A DNA stretch of 64,000 nucleotides from Marisa cornuarietis (Eukaryota > Mollusca > Gastropoda > Architaenioglossa > Ampullariidae). Shown in pieces: positions 11,270 through 23,200 of the stretch. Each line of letters opens with the position of its first letter. Position 1 is the stretch's first letter. The notes under the pieces were generated by a model, which saw nothing but the letters and a program-made list of their open reading frames with translations, made no database searches and had not been told where the DNA came from. Where the stretch lies: positions 7,191,501-7,255,500 of the forward strand of contig SMMW01000622.1 of NCBI GenBank assembly GCA_004794655.1, read 5' to 3'. The position numbers and the translations under genes were made by a program.

Positions 11270-14200
11270 ATGGCTTACGCAGGTAGGTGATACTATGTAA
11301 TGCAAAGAAATTAAAGCACGTACGTCAAACCGGTTCATTTTTTTTAAAGTTTTTATTAAAATAATAAGGTGCGTCAAGGATAGGTGGTACGTCTAATTCA
11401 TCAATCGTAAACACAGACGAGATAGCATGAGATACGAATTACTGACTGGCGTAAACAATATATAGTGCAATCAACAGCTGCATGTGTCATTGATGATCGA
11501 TTTTTCTATTGAGCCTGGGACGATTTAACTTTTCTGTCTTGGGACGAAATGGACATAGCTGGGAGGAATTGACTTATGACTGTGGGGCAAAATGACCGAT
11601 GAGCCTTTCAGGAATATGATGATGTATAGGCCTATGTTTTAGTGGGGTTTTATTTTATTATTTGTTTAGCTTATTTGCTTACTTATTTGACTCGGTCTCA
11701 CACGAAAACATGCTGAAGTATGCATCTGTACTACCACACCCAACACAGTGCTAAAGAGTCTATTGAGGAACGCAGCTACAGCATTATTTTAAGCTCATTC
11801 AGTAATGGATAATTCATGCGGGGTAAACGGATACCCGAGTGGTTAGAGCAATGGCGTACAAACTGAGAGGTAATCTGGTTCAATATATCTGTGTGGCATA
11901 GCAAATTCCACTCAGAAGAAATTAACCAGCTGTCAGGAATGGGTACCAGACTCCATAGACAATAAAGATATATTAATATTAAAGGTTATTTTTATAGCGC
12001 CATTTCCCAGTCCTATAAGCAGGCACATGGCGTTTTACAAATGATACTAATTACAACAACAATAATCATGATAGGGAGAAATTGAAGAAACCAAAAAAGA
12101 CGACAGGAAAGAAAAAGGGATAACGGAAATAATAATAATAATAATATATTGTATGAGGAAAAACAAAATCAGCACCAACCTGGCAAAGTCTAAAATATCT
12201 ACATGACAGGTGCAGTCCTCTTTATATGGAGCTCAGCAAGGCTGTATCCTCTCTCCTGCACTGTTTAGCATATCATTGAAAATAATTATGCCAATTGCAC
12301 TAGAAAAAAATGAAGGTTCAGTCAGCATTAGAAGTAAGAAAATCACCAGCAAAGTTTGTCTGCATAGAGAGGCCATCTAACACAGAACAAAAACTTGCTG
12401 ATCTTGTTGAATATCTTGAAACAGTATCAACATGGCATATAGATTAATGCAGAAAAGGCTAAGCTGGTGACCTGAAGAGAACAGTATAGGGAGGTAGAAG
12501 AAGATGCAGATGAACTAAGACATGTCAAAAGCTGGAATAATCTCTCATTTGGAACAGCCCAGAGAACAAGAAAGTTTGCATGTAATGTAATATCATCAAG
12601 TGCCCCTACAGCCAATCAGAGCTAAGAATTGATGCTGATGCTGCTTACGATGATATATCTCTCACACACACGCACACACATATTTTTAGAGAGAACATGT
12701 TCGTGAATATGAAATTGTTGAAAAATAGTGTATTGAATCACAATGAATATGATTTATTTTTTAAAGTTTACCAGTTATTTGTAAAAGGTTATGAGTAAAT
12801 TTACATGTTTGTCATGCACAAAAAAATACACACAAATTTTATCATTTTTGCAAAAGATTGTTCAACTTTTAAATGGACACTAATGAAACTCAAGCTTGTT
12901 TTTACAGAAAAACAGGAAATCTATGGCGGCAGTGATGACCTGAAACAAATTTATGGCAGCAGTAGTGACCTGATACAAGCGCCAGCTGCAGATCGTAACA
13001 AGGGCCCCATTCTTGAAGTTCTGCAACAGTATTTCTCAGACATAGCACAAAATGCATTTGTCTTTGAGGTAGCATCAGGTCCAGGGCAACATATAGTCCA
13101 TTTTGCCCAGTATTTCCCATCCATCCTATTTCTTCCCAGTGACTGTGATCTCAGCTACCTAAGAAGGTATATATATGTAGTGCATTGTCCTGGGGGTTTT
13201 TTCTGTTTCTGTATTTGTTCCTTCCCTCCATATGCTTTGCTGTTAAATTCATGTTCAAAGAGGTTAAAGTTTTTATGTTTTCATTTTGCATAAATTTTCT
13301 ATGCAGTGGTGAAAGCAAGGGTAGTATTCTGCATACAGGATGACATATTGGTCACTTTTGAAACTAGTTGACAAGGACAAACTAGACTGTTGCCTTGGGC
13401 GCAAAGTGGGATGCAGAAATGGTCTGCATCTTTTTTCTGTAAGTGAGGAATAATGCTAGAACATCGTGTATATATTAGGCAGTGGTCTAGAACACAAGGA
13501 AGTTGGGGAAGAGCACAGAGATGGTCTTTATTTTATTTATTTATCTTTTTTTTACTTTGATGTTTGATGTTCTACAAATTTTAAAATAATGATAAGTTAG
13601 GCTTAGCTATCTTTTCTCAAATGAGAACATTAACAAGTATCTAGGTTATATATAACACCAGTGAGGGTTGTCACAGTACATATGCTGAAATTTACTAAGA
13701 ATTAGTTACAACAAATTATGCTTCAAGAAAGAGTGGTTGGGCTAGCCATTAAATTTGCTTGGCAGTTGGAAAGAACTATGACTCTCTTTACACAGCAAAA
13801 AAACAAAAGAAAGTGAAATTTTAAGCCTCAATTTGATGACTAGAACATATAAATTAATGTTTTATGTTTTACAATTGCGGGGTGCATCACTTTTCTTTTG
13901 CCAAGGGTGCAACATTGCATAGCACCAGGCCTGGACAAGGTTTAAGGCTTGCTTGTCTATGAAAGTTTGACACAATATAGATGCAACACTTCCTGACTTG
14001 CATCTAAAACATTCCATAGAGTATGCAAGTGAATCCATATGAAGTATTATTTTGGTTGTAAAAGTTCATATTGATCTGATATATCATGATGGAACAATAT
14101 ATAGACATTTTTCTTTAATATTTTGATCATTACCTTCTCTATAGCATCAGAAGAGCAGTGTTGAGGAAAATATTGCCAAAAGCAGAAACAATATAGTCAT

Positions 14201-16550
14201 TATTTTGAAGGCAGGATGTTGGGAATCAGGTTTTCAAAAAACAGAAGCCAAAGGAGTTGTGGTTTTGGGTACATCTACAAATGCATGCATTTACACACCC
14301 ACATAAACCATACAACCCCACTTCCCCCCAAAAAGAAAAAAATTAACAATCCACAATTTATGAACCTCAGCAACATCCATGCACTTCTAAAAACATAATC
14401 CATAGCTCTATTTATATGGTTTAATGAACAGCATCCAGGCCTACATCCACAAGACAGGTGTAAAAAATGTACTACCTCCAGTTTATATAGACATCACACA
14501 ACCCATTTCACAGTGGGTAGAGCAAGAGATGCTGAAACCTAATACCTGTGACGCCATCATCAATATAAACATGATTCATATATCACCATGGGAAACATGT
14601 GAGGTATGTTAGTTTATTAATATCTTTCACCTTCTTATGTGAAATGCTTACCTTTTGAATTTGTTCAGGATATTTTTCATATAGATGCTCTGAAGAGTAT
14701 TAGTTAAACAAGCAAAAGTTCTTCCTATGATCTAGGTTACTTGGATCATTCATGGGTTTATGAAAATAGAGTAAAAGAAAAAATTATTTAGCTTTTTTTT
14801 GTATTGTGGTGTTATGTACATAAGAAGCTAAATAAGTGGGCTCCGTTGTCACTTGGTTCCTGCTTCAGACTTTACTGGGCAACATTGTTTATGGTTCAGT
14901 GCCTTTTCTGACCTGCCAGAATATGTTTCACTCACCCATTTCCATTCAAGCAGATGGGTACTGGGTTTATCAGCTGGAAAAAGGATACCATTGGGCACTC
15001 CCCCCTCTTTTTTCTTTTTCACAAACTATTGTCTTAGACAATGTGAAACATCGATATTTCCCCTATAGCCATGAGTAGGTTCTTCTACAGTATATGCTAT
15101 TTTGCAGGGACTTCTATCAGCTGCTGGTCAGCTTTTAAAAACTGGAGGATTTTTGTACATGTATGGGGTAGGTATCAATAAAATATTCAACACATAAGGA
15201 TTAAGACAATTAACCAAGTCCTATTTATGTTGTTCATGGTGAGAAGGTGGAAAATGTTGACATTTTTAAGTACATGGGAACCATCTTTGACAGGAGACTT
15301 CATTGACAATACTTACTTCCAGAGGTAAAATATGCCAACTTCTTAATTACTTTTCTTTCCTTATGGCAGCACATAGCTCAAAGATCATTCTAATGCTTGA
15401 GTTTCTAATTCTGCCACCCTCTGATTACATCAACATTCGTCAGAGCATTGATTGAATCTATTTTTCAGCCATTCAAGATTGATGGCAGCATTTTTCCAGC
15501 AAGTAATAGCCAGTTTGATGCTATGCTGAGATCAAGGTGAGAATTAAAAATATGTCCATCACTGCAATCAAATGCAAGTTGTACCATTAATTCACTCTCA
15601 AAGGTAGCAGGTTAGCAAAACATTGATTCTTCATATGACCTTGAAAAAAGAATTCTGATGAAACTTTGCTGGTTTTATACAGGAATGCTTCATGGGGCTT
15701 AAGAGAGATCAATGATGTGAAAGCACTGGCAGAACAAAATGGGCTTCGGATGGAAACCATGGTATGGGAGAATTCAGAGTATTTTAGTGAAAGATCAGTA
15801 GCTGATCTTTCTTGTGTGTAAAATAAAAGTTCATTCTTTTCTTTATTCAAGCCTTCTGCAGTTTGATAATAGTTAAAACATGAAATAAGGAAAACATGTT
15901 GAACTAATATTTGTATAATTAATTTTAATGTTAGAGCCAGCACTAGGAGGGGGCCAGCAGGGATGATGGGAGCTCCCCGCACTAACAAATGCACTGTCGG
16001 GCCGAGACCTGCTACGTATGTTGTGCCAGCTTCCAAAGGCCCTGCTATTCTATTTGCCCAAGGCCCCGCATCCTCCTAGTGCCGGCTCTGTTAGTATAAT
16101 CCAGATTTAGTGTGAGCTGTCCATGTTGTTCAGAAAATGCATCTAACATGATCTTAAACAATCAGTTTGTGTGGAGAACAATATTTGTATTCACTTTGGT
16201 GAATAGCAAAATGCAGAAAAAGAGATGAAGCCTATTAATGGATATGCTTACATCCTCAAGGTTGCAAACATTGAGATAGCTTGAAGTATAGCTTAATTAG
16301 AGATATGTTTTACATTTGAAACAATGGGTTTTAAGAAAAGTGTGAGATGTGTATTGAAATTTGGCAGATATTTTAGGTCAACCACCAAAAGCAAAAGAAA
16401 AAAAATGTTTATAATTTTCTTATTTCATTGATAAACATCAGTGTGGTGGTGATTCGTCCATAGACATTTTTTTCATGGCTGACAGAAGTTTTTTATCCCC
16501 AGGTTGACATGCCAGCAAACAACAAATCAGTTATATTTTTTAAGAAGTGA
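11270..16550 (+). CDS. METTL26: METTL26 (DUF938 methyltransferase-like protein), complete, 7 coding exons, about 232 aa
   Basis: Exons are 11270-11282, 12908-13166, 14432-14603, 15108-15167, 15469-15536, 15683-15761 and 16503-16550. All have GT/AG borders and consistent phases, giving 699 nt. Family landmarks are AADRNKGPILEVL (about residues 31-43), the SAM-binding glycine motif FEVASGPGQH (57-66), PSDCDLSYLR, INMIHISPWE, GLLSAAGQLLKTGGFLYMYG, PFKIDGSIFPASN, WGLREINDVKALA and the invariant C-terminal VDMPANNKSVIF. The last block is nearly identical to vertebrate METTL26. The protein is predicted to be SAM-dependent, but its substrate is unknown. The start is inferred: a 13-nt exon (M-A-Y-A) with donor cag|gtaggtga in correct phase. 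Residues 9-28 are a decapeptide repeat (IYGGSDDLKQ, IYGSSSDLIQ) absent from the shorter vertebrate N terminus. Introns carry RT relics, a SINE and a MITE. Confidence 0.93.
11505..11610 (+). repeat. Fragment of the fold-back element family also found at 38671-39020
   Basis: The stretch reads gggacgatttaac, gggacgaaatggacatag, then ggggcaaaatgaccg. It follows the same order as the right arm of the element in HGS intron 2. It lies in METTL26 intron 1. Only part of the element is present. Confidence 0.55.
11826..11985 (+). mobile_element. tRNA-derived SINE with LINE-like tail
   Basis: The head looks like a tRNA: taCCCGAGTGGTTAGAGCA serves as A box and ctggttcaatat as a degraded B box. The middle part, gaatgggtaccagactccatag, is shared with the SINE at 36617. 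The tail, catagacaataaagatatatt, matches the 3' end of the LINE fragment at 2283-2874. It lies in METTL26 intron 1. Confidence 0.65.
12195..12480 (+). pseudogene. Decayed LINE RT fragment
   Basis: GAQQGCILSPALFSISLKII corresponds to the VRQGCxLSPxLFN RT block. Downstream, LADLVEYLETVSTWHI and then a frame-shifted INAEKAKLVT correspond to the region after the FADD motif. The FADD block itself is lost. It is probably related to the relic at 5398. It lies within METTL26 intron 1. Confidence 0.55.
15205..15465 (+). pseudogene. Weak LINE RT relic in METTL26 intron 4
   Basis: EKVENVDIFKYMGTIFDRRL at about 15242-15300 resembles the VExVDxFKYLGTxFD block that follows the RT palm in LINEs. The rest is too decayed to follow. 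It fills most of the intron between coding exons 4 and 5. Confidence 0.4.
15934..16088. mobile_element. 155-bp MITE with 17-bp inverted repeats and 5-bp target duplication
   Basis: GAGCCAGCACTAGGAGG at the left pairs with CCTCCTAGTGCCGGCTC at the right, one mismatch. Both ends are flanked by TGTTA (15929-15933 and 16089-16093). The element is much more GC-rich than its surroundings. It sits in METTL26 intron 6. The superfamily is not assigned. Confidence 0.75.
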
Positions 16551-16835
16551 TAACACCAGCCATACCACTTGGATGGGTTTGAGACCATGGAAGTGAAAAT
16601 AAAAGGAAAATTTATTGAAAGACAGATTTTATGCTGCATCAAGTCTACAGACTCGTATTTACACCAGCATATCACCACTGTGTTGGTGCCACTTTACATT
16701 CTTTTGCTCACTTGAGTGTAGTTTTAGCATTTTTCATCAGTCTTTTAACTGCACCAGAAAATGCCTTTTTTGGAATCTTCAGAATTGCATCACCCAATCC
16801 ATTGCCCAGCAAAGCATAATGAAAAGTCAGTGAAG

Positions 16836-16990
16836 CATATAGCTGAGTGGATAGAACACTGGCATTTGAAGCTGGAGGCATTCATGCTAGATGGTTCCAT
16901 AGCTATATACACCAGATCCTTAGAGAGTTGGAGAAAAGAAAACAGTGAGAAAGGTGAGCACACCCCTCACAAAAAAACTGTCCTTAATAT
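16836..16990 (+). repeat. Possible degraded tRNA-derived SINE
   Basis: tagctgagtggatagaacac resembles an A-box-containing tRNA head, and a weak B box (gatggttcc) follows about 40 bases later. The tail is not recognisable. The call is tentative. Confidence 0.35.
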
Positions 16991-19900
16991 GTGTGGTCAC
17001 ACACAATCACCATACTGCATTGTCCATATGATTGTACAGAATGAAACACCAAGCAGGACAGCTTCACACCTGTTTTGTTGGAGCTGGGGTTGTTGCTGTA
17101 AAGTATGCCTGTTGGGTAAACCATTTTGTTTTCTGTACAACTGCATATATACAATTTCTTGGGCTATTAAGATTAGGTTCTTTGCCTCTATTGAATATTA
17201 TAATGTTTCTGTGGTAAGTTGCTGTCAGTCCCTGTCACTATGTAGCCAACATAGTGGTACCACAGTCCTGATCACAGCTGTAGCTTTATGACCGAGCCCC
17301 TGTTCTCAGTTACCCTAAAGCTAGACTTGTTTAATAGTAGAACTATTGTTGGAGCTCCTAGTCCATTTTCTCTGGCCAGCTGGTCATACTATCAACATTT
17401 TCTTTAAGCCATGACAAATTTCCATAGCAAAGCATGGAAACATTGCTGATGTAAATAGAGATTAAAATCATTGAATGTAGGTTTAACCATCCTTCTGAGA
17501 GAAGTGCAAATATTTCAGATGCGTAAAACCTTCAAACACAACATTTAAAATACCGTGTGGCTGGGTGTGGTATGACATTTGTCACTATTAATAAAAACAA
17601 CTGCCAACCTAAAAATGAGACTATCCCCCTACCCCCCACCCCTACAAAAATACCATCTTTTGATCCACTGTGAAAAGAAGTGGGAGATGTGCGAGTGGTT
17701 CCAGATTGTAAAACATCTATGCAGACTAAAATTTGATTATTACTTAGTGTCACAAACCAGCTTTTTTTTTTTGGCTGGGAAAGGGATGAGAAGTGGGGAA
17801 AGGAAGAAATGGAAAAAGTAGAGAAGAATGAAAAGAGTGTTTTGGTTGTGCTTGGATTTTATACCTGTGATGGTTTCTTCCTTGGGGGGAGCGGGGAACA
17901 GTCTCCTGTGTGCTTTACGTCCTGACCATATTGTCATATTGAACCAGTTGAGGTGTCTGTCAGTTTTTGTCTTTAAACGGTGGTTGATTTTTTTTTTTTT
18001 TTACTTTGGTAAATTTAAATGGTGGAGTTTGAGAGGGTGATTATAGTTTTTTGTACGAGATAAATAGCCAAAAGTAGGTTGTTTGGGGGAAAGGGGAATG
18101 CTTTAGAAATTGACATACCGATTATTTTCTGTCCAGGTTTTTCGTGTTTTTTTTCTTTAGTCTTTATTTGTTCTTCTGGCCATCTACTGTATGTTCTTCA
18201 GGGGTTAGAATGTACCTAGCTTCGGAAAGAACAGAGCCAGGAGAAGAGACTGTTGCGTATGGTTTCTTTCTTCTGGAGAGACTGGCTTCGCGGAGGACTA
18301 CACCTTCAGAAGTGAATAAATATTGTGCTCTTGACTGGAGATGAAGATGTGAATCAATTGGATTCTTGACTGAAAAGGGAAATGAGTTGGAGTGTTTAAA
18401 CTTGAATTTAGATTTCGGGGTTTTTGTTTTGTTAATCATCATTTCTTCTTTCAAATTATATTTCTTTAAATTTCACTGTTGTTGTGTTATTATCTCGTCT
18501 GAAAGTCACTGTAGAGTGCACATGACACTTTGCTAAACTAATGCCAAATATGTAACTTACTAAACTGAATAAGCTTGACTTAAAGAGGAGATTCATGGCA
18601 GACAATAAATTTAATGAGTAAGCAGGAGGAATCAGTCCTTTGACAGTGTTAGGATCTCTTCCAGTACCTCTGCTAGTCTCTAATAAAACAGACTGCACAG
18701 TAACTATTTACATTTTTAAATTGTCAGATCACTAGTTGTACACTTTTTAAAATCCCTTAAAATAGCGCAAGAATACATGTGTAATAGGATGCATATTACC
18801 AATAGAAACTGTTTACAAGACTGTACTTGTGCAAAGATAGAAAACCTTGAAGCATAAAATACAAAGCCAATAACTATTTTACCAAACCCGACTTGCACAA
18901 TTCAGCTGTTGAAATTTGTGTATTATAATTGATAAAACTAGTGCTTGAAATATTAACATTTGTATTGCATTGGGTTTATTTTTAACCTTCTGGCTGTTTA
19001 AAAAAAAATGATAAAAGCTGTTTGGCAGTAGCTTTTGGTGAAAACATGCTGATGTAGGTTTCACCTGAAAGTCGGCAAGTTTTGTATGCTTACAATGGAG
19101 AAGCAGTATTATGCCATAAATTCATAACATTTTGACCTTTATTTTATATTAGGCACCACTAAATGCTGGTTGATGTTATTGCACTAATAATGAATTTGAC
19201 AATAAGCATGATTCGTGTTCTATAAATTTGTAGAGGTGAATATCACACCTGCATGACAAGAGTCAAGAGATGTGCTATTAATTCCTTGGATTTTTACTCC
19301 AGAGTAACCTAAATTTTACCAATCTACCTGCTGCTCCTAAACAAAAAAAGCTCTAAATATATTTTAATCCTTACAGCAGTGCATGCAACACATTTTAAGA
19401 ATCTGTTACACCATTGAGCGTTGATGTAATCAAGCAAACAATAAATAACCAACAGCTGTGATTTTTTTTTTAAGCTTCTAGATTATCAACTTTTACACAT
19501 CATAGTTCTGCTAAGTCATCAAGATCATAAGCAACAACATGCCCATGATAGGCAAATAAACATTTTCTCTAACAGGCCTGCCTCAGGCCAGCATGTATCA
19601 CGTTAAAATTTTATCACTTACCAGTGCAAGTCACAGATATTAAATCAAGCCATAGCAATGCCAAGAAGTGGAATGATAACAAACAAGAGAAATACTGTCC
19701 TACCCTAACCCAACAACCCCCAGCCAGCACAAGTCTTTTTGAGTTGGAAAAGAAAGAAAAAATTAAAAGTTTATGCAGCTGACATCACCCTTTGTATTTT
19801 CTGTCTACAAGTGAGGAGACAAGTTCCACATGTCCCAACCTACCTAAGACACCAGATTTCACAAGTCAACTCAAGTTTTCTAGTCCATCAGTTTCAAGAT

Positions 19901-20236
19901 ACTTCAATTCCTTTTCATTTTTACAGGTGTCACCAAATACCGATATTGCACATTTTAATTTTTTTTATAGGTTAAATTCTCCCCAGTCTAGCTGGATGTG
20001 AACCAATATACAACATGAAAACACAAAATTACATGGGTAATGCATTACTTAGCAGTTAAGCAGAACCAGCATTGAATGTCAATTTTTTCTTGACAATGCA
20101 AATGTCAAATAATATGAATAATGTATCAAACATTAACATATAAAATCACAATGTAAAAATTCTTGACCAACATGTTTTAGACAAGCACTTTTCTTTTCTT
20201 ATATATGTGCTTAGCAGCCAAACAACCATCAAGAAA
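16991..20236. other. METTL26-HGS tail-to-tail interval, no gene supported
   Basis: The two genes converge here, so the stretch should include both 3' UTRs. Several short open frames occur (for example 17828-18040 and 18164-18454), but none shows conserved residues, splice borders or repeat structure. A CT/T-rich patch lies near 17990 and 18145. No transposon could be named. Confidence 0.4.
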
Positions 20237-23200
20237 CTAATCAAACGAGATAAGCTGTGCATCCAATAAAGACTCGACTTGCTGGTGTTGTGGTATGGGT
20301 GGTTGCTGACCTACAGTTGGTTGCTGCTGGCTGATGGTTGGTGGTGGTGGCTGCTGCTGCAGTGGCTGTACTGGAGGTGGACCTATCTGGTTTGAGTATG
20401 TGGCAGGCATGCCGCCTATATACTGCTGGCTTGGTTGTTGATTCAGTTGTTGGTTACTGTATAAATTTTGCTGGGGTAATGCACCTGCCATGCCTGAAAG
20501 TATTGTATTATCAAACCAAAATTGAGAATATATTCATATTTTATCTTCCTAAAAGACCATTTAATGCCAAAAAGTTGTAAACCTTAAAAATGCAAAATAA
20601 TTTTACTATATGCATTAAAAATGTTCAGCATTTGACTTTTTGCTTCATTTTGGTTGCAAGGGTTACGCTCCAGAGACCCCTGTGACAGGAAAATCCGCAC
20701 AGAAGCGGCATTAAATTTATTATTTATATATATTTAAAGTCTTTATAAACCCTTCCCAAACTCCTATAAGGCTTTCACCTCTCTTATAAACACTTCATAT
20801 GCATTTCCACTGTGTACAATATTCATCCGCTGATGAAATATTTGTACATACTGTATTTTATTTTGATTTAATATTCTTTTTACATGTTTAAATTAACATT
20901 TTCGTTTACATTGTTTTAAATTTTTTAGGAAAAAATAATTAAAATCATAAATATTATATAAATACTTATATCCCACATAATCCCGTAGCAAAAACTCCGC
21001 AAAAGAGAATTAGATATATTAAAAATAAAAAGCACTACAGTGAAGCCAAATCTATACCAGATAGTAGAATGGATGCCTTATTCTTTTTTTAATTCTTCAT
21101 GTTAAACAGAAAAGCTTTCCATCAATCCTGCATAGTGATAATATTTTTTTTTTTTTAAGTACTTACTTTGCATGTTGAAAGAAGAATAGTCCATGCTAAG
21201 AGGTGGAACTGAATAGGGCTGAGTGGCAAGAGACACAGGCCCTCCCTGAATAGATGGCTGACCCATGCTTGGTGGTCCCTGCTCCACGTAACCCATAGAT
21301 ACTGAAGAGACGTATGTTGGTGCTTGTGGAGGCTGCCCTACTTCTCCCTGAGGATGTGGTTGATTCTGTCCCTGAGATTGGTAGCCACTTGGGATGCTAC
21401 CCAGTTGTGGAATGTAGCCCTGGTTTCCTCCTGGTCCCATTGCAAGTGTCTGCTACATGCAAAAATAGGGCAAAACTTATTTTGATGCATTTAGCTGGAC
21501 TATAAAAACTATAAAAAGAACTGACATTCCTATAAGAAGTATATTTTTAAAAATTTTAATTAACGAAAAGTTTAGCTACAAGTTTTAGAACAAGAAATTT
21601 GTATTTCATAAATAAGCACCTTACCCTGACTAGCTTTGAATTTGATGGATCAAACATGAGCACTAATGCCTTACCTGTGGCTGTGTGTACACAGACTGGC
21701 TTACTCCAGGTGGAATATACATTCCCTGGGGTAGCTGAGAGCCCTCCAGACCTGGTGGAATATTTTGCTGAGGCAGAGACTGGCCATACCCACCAACATG
21801 ATGCACAGGTGAGCCTTCGGTAGAGCGGGCAGGGCTGTAACCATGTACCACACTCTGAGGACCAGGTGTTATTCCTGGAGGAGGCATTATACCTGGCATC
21901 ATACTCTGTGGTGGCATTTGTCCATACACCTGAAAAGATGCACAAACTATAGCAAAATGTTTAAATACTCCTCACATCACAAAACCTCATTAAAAATATA
22001 TTGATCCTCTACAACCACTTTCCAGAGATCACAGAGCAAAGCCCTTAAGTTTTATGAAAAATATAGACCATTCAAAAACACACCTAAGAATGTAAACTAA
22101 ACTGTAACAATACTAAAACTGAATAAACAATCAATTTGTGCACCCTTACTTGTGGGTATCCATATGTCTGCATTTGACGCATATGGGTAAGCTGCTTTTG
22201 CTGCTCTAATCTCATGGCCAGTTCTCGTTCCTGCTCCTGAAGACGCTGTAAAGCCAGTTGTCGCTGCATCTCCAAGTACTCCTGTCGAACAAAAAAACAA
22301 TTTGAAAACAACAAACACTGACAAAGACATTAAAACAACTCAGTTTTAGATTTAAGACAACCATTTTGGATGTTCTTCTCATCCTTTCATATGCAGTCAG
22401 AACAACGGGGATGTTCTTGAGCCTGAGTTTCAATAAAGCTTTGTTAGAAACAGCATGAGTTATAGGCATGCTCATTCACTTGAGCAGCTCATCTTCACCA
22501 TGTTAAATTATGGTAGCACCTTGCAGTCAAATGTGTAAACTATGGTTTCCAGTAGTGTTTGCCACTCACATGTTTCTTCTGACGCATGATTTCTAGTTTT
22601 TGCATCATTTGTATCTGGCGCTGTCTCTCCATTTCCTCAAGCTCACGACGACGTTTTTCCCGATGTTCCTCTCGCAGTGAGTCCAAGGCTTCTCTGGCAT
22701 CACGCAGCTGAGTCAGCTTGTCTTGCAGTCCCTCATAGTATGCTGAAAAACATGCCACACTGTGTAAGCATGACTGCCTGAAATCTTGACCCACCAAGAA
22801 TAGTTCTAATGCATCTCTCCTAGTAACAAACTTGCCATGCTTTCTGAGAAGATCCCTTTCCTTTGCAACATCACACACAACAGCTCTTGCATAAAAAAAG
22901 TAGAAATATCTCTTCTCCAGTGACATAATCGCCATACTAAGAACAGCATAATGATATGTAGGCAACATTATACATGAAAACAGCAATCTAGAGCTGCCTC
23001 ACACCAATAGCTGCCAGTCAGCAGTTTCTGTAGGTTTTGAGCATGGGATTTATCTCCGTGCATTGCAACCAGACTGCAACCAGGCCATGCCCAAAACCAC
23101 AATGCTCAAGAACTTAACATCTTCAGAAACAGGAATCAAATACCCCATAAGAATAAAACTTTCTGCTCTTGACTTTTTAGCAGACTGTTTTAGAAGTCTT

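Noticed and set aside
12805..12907. ATG at 12805 as the METTL26 start
   Set aside because: It would read through AT-rich sequence and a strong acceptor (tttttacag) without conserved residues; the 11270 exon joins in phase.
20640..21050. Possible degraded DNA transposon in the last HGS intron (ccgcacagaagcgg and tccgcaaaag words)
   Set aside because: No matching terminal repeats or target duplication could be found.
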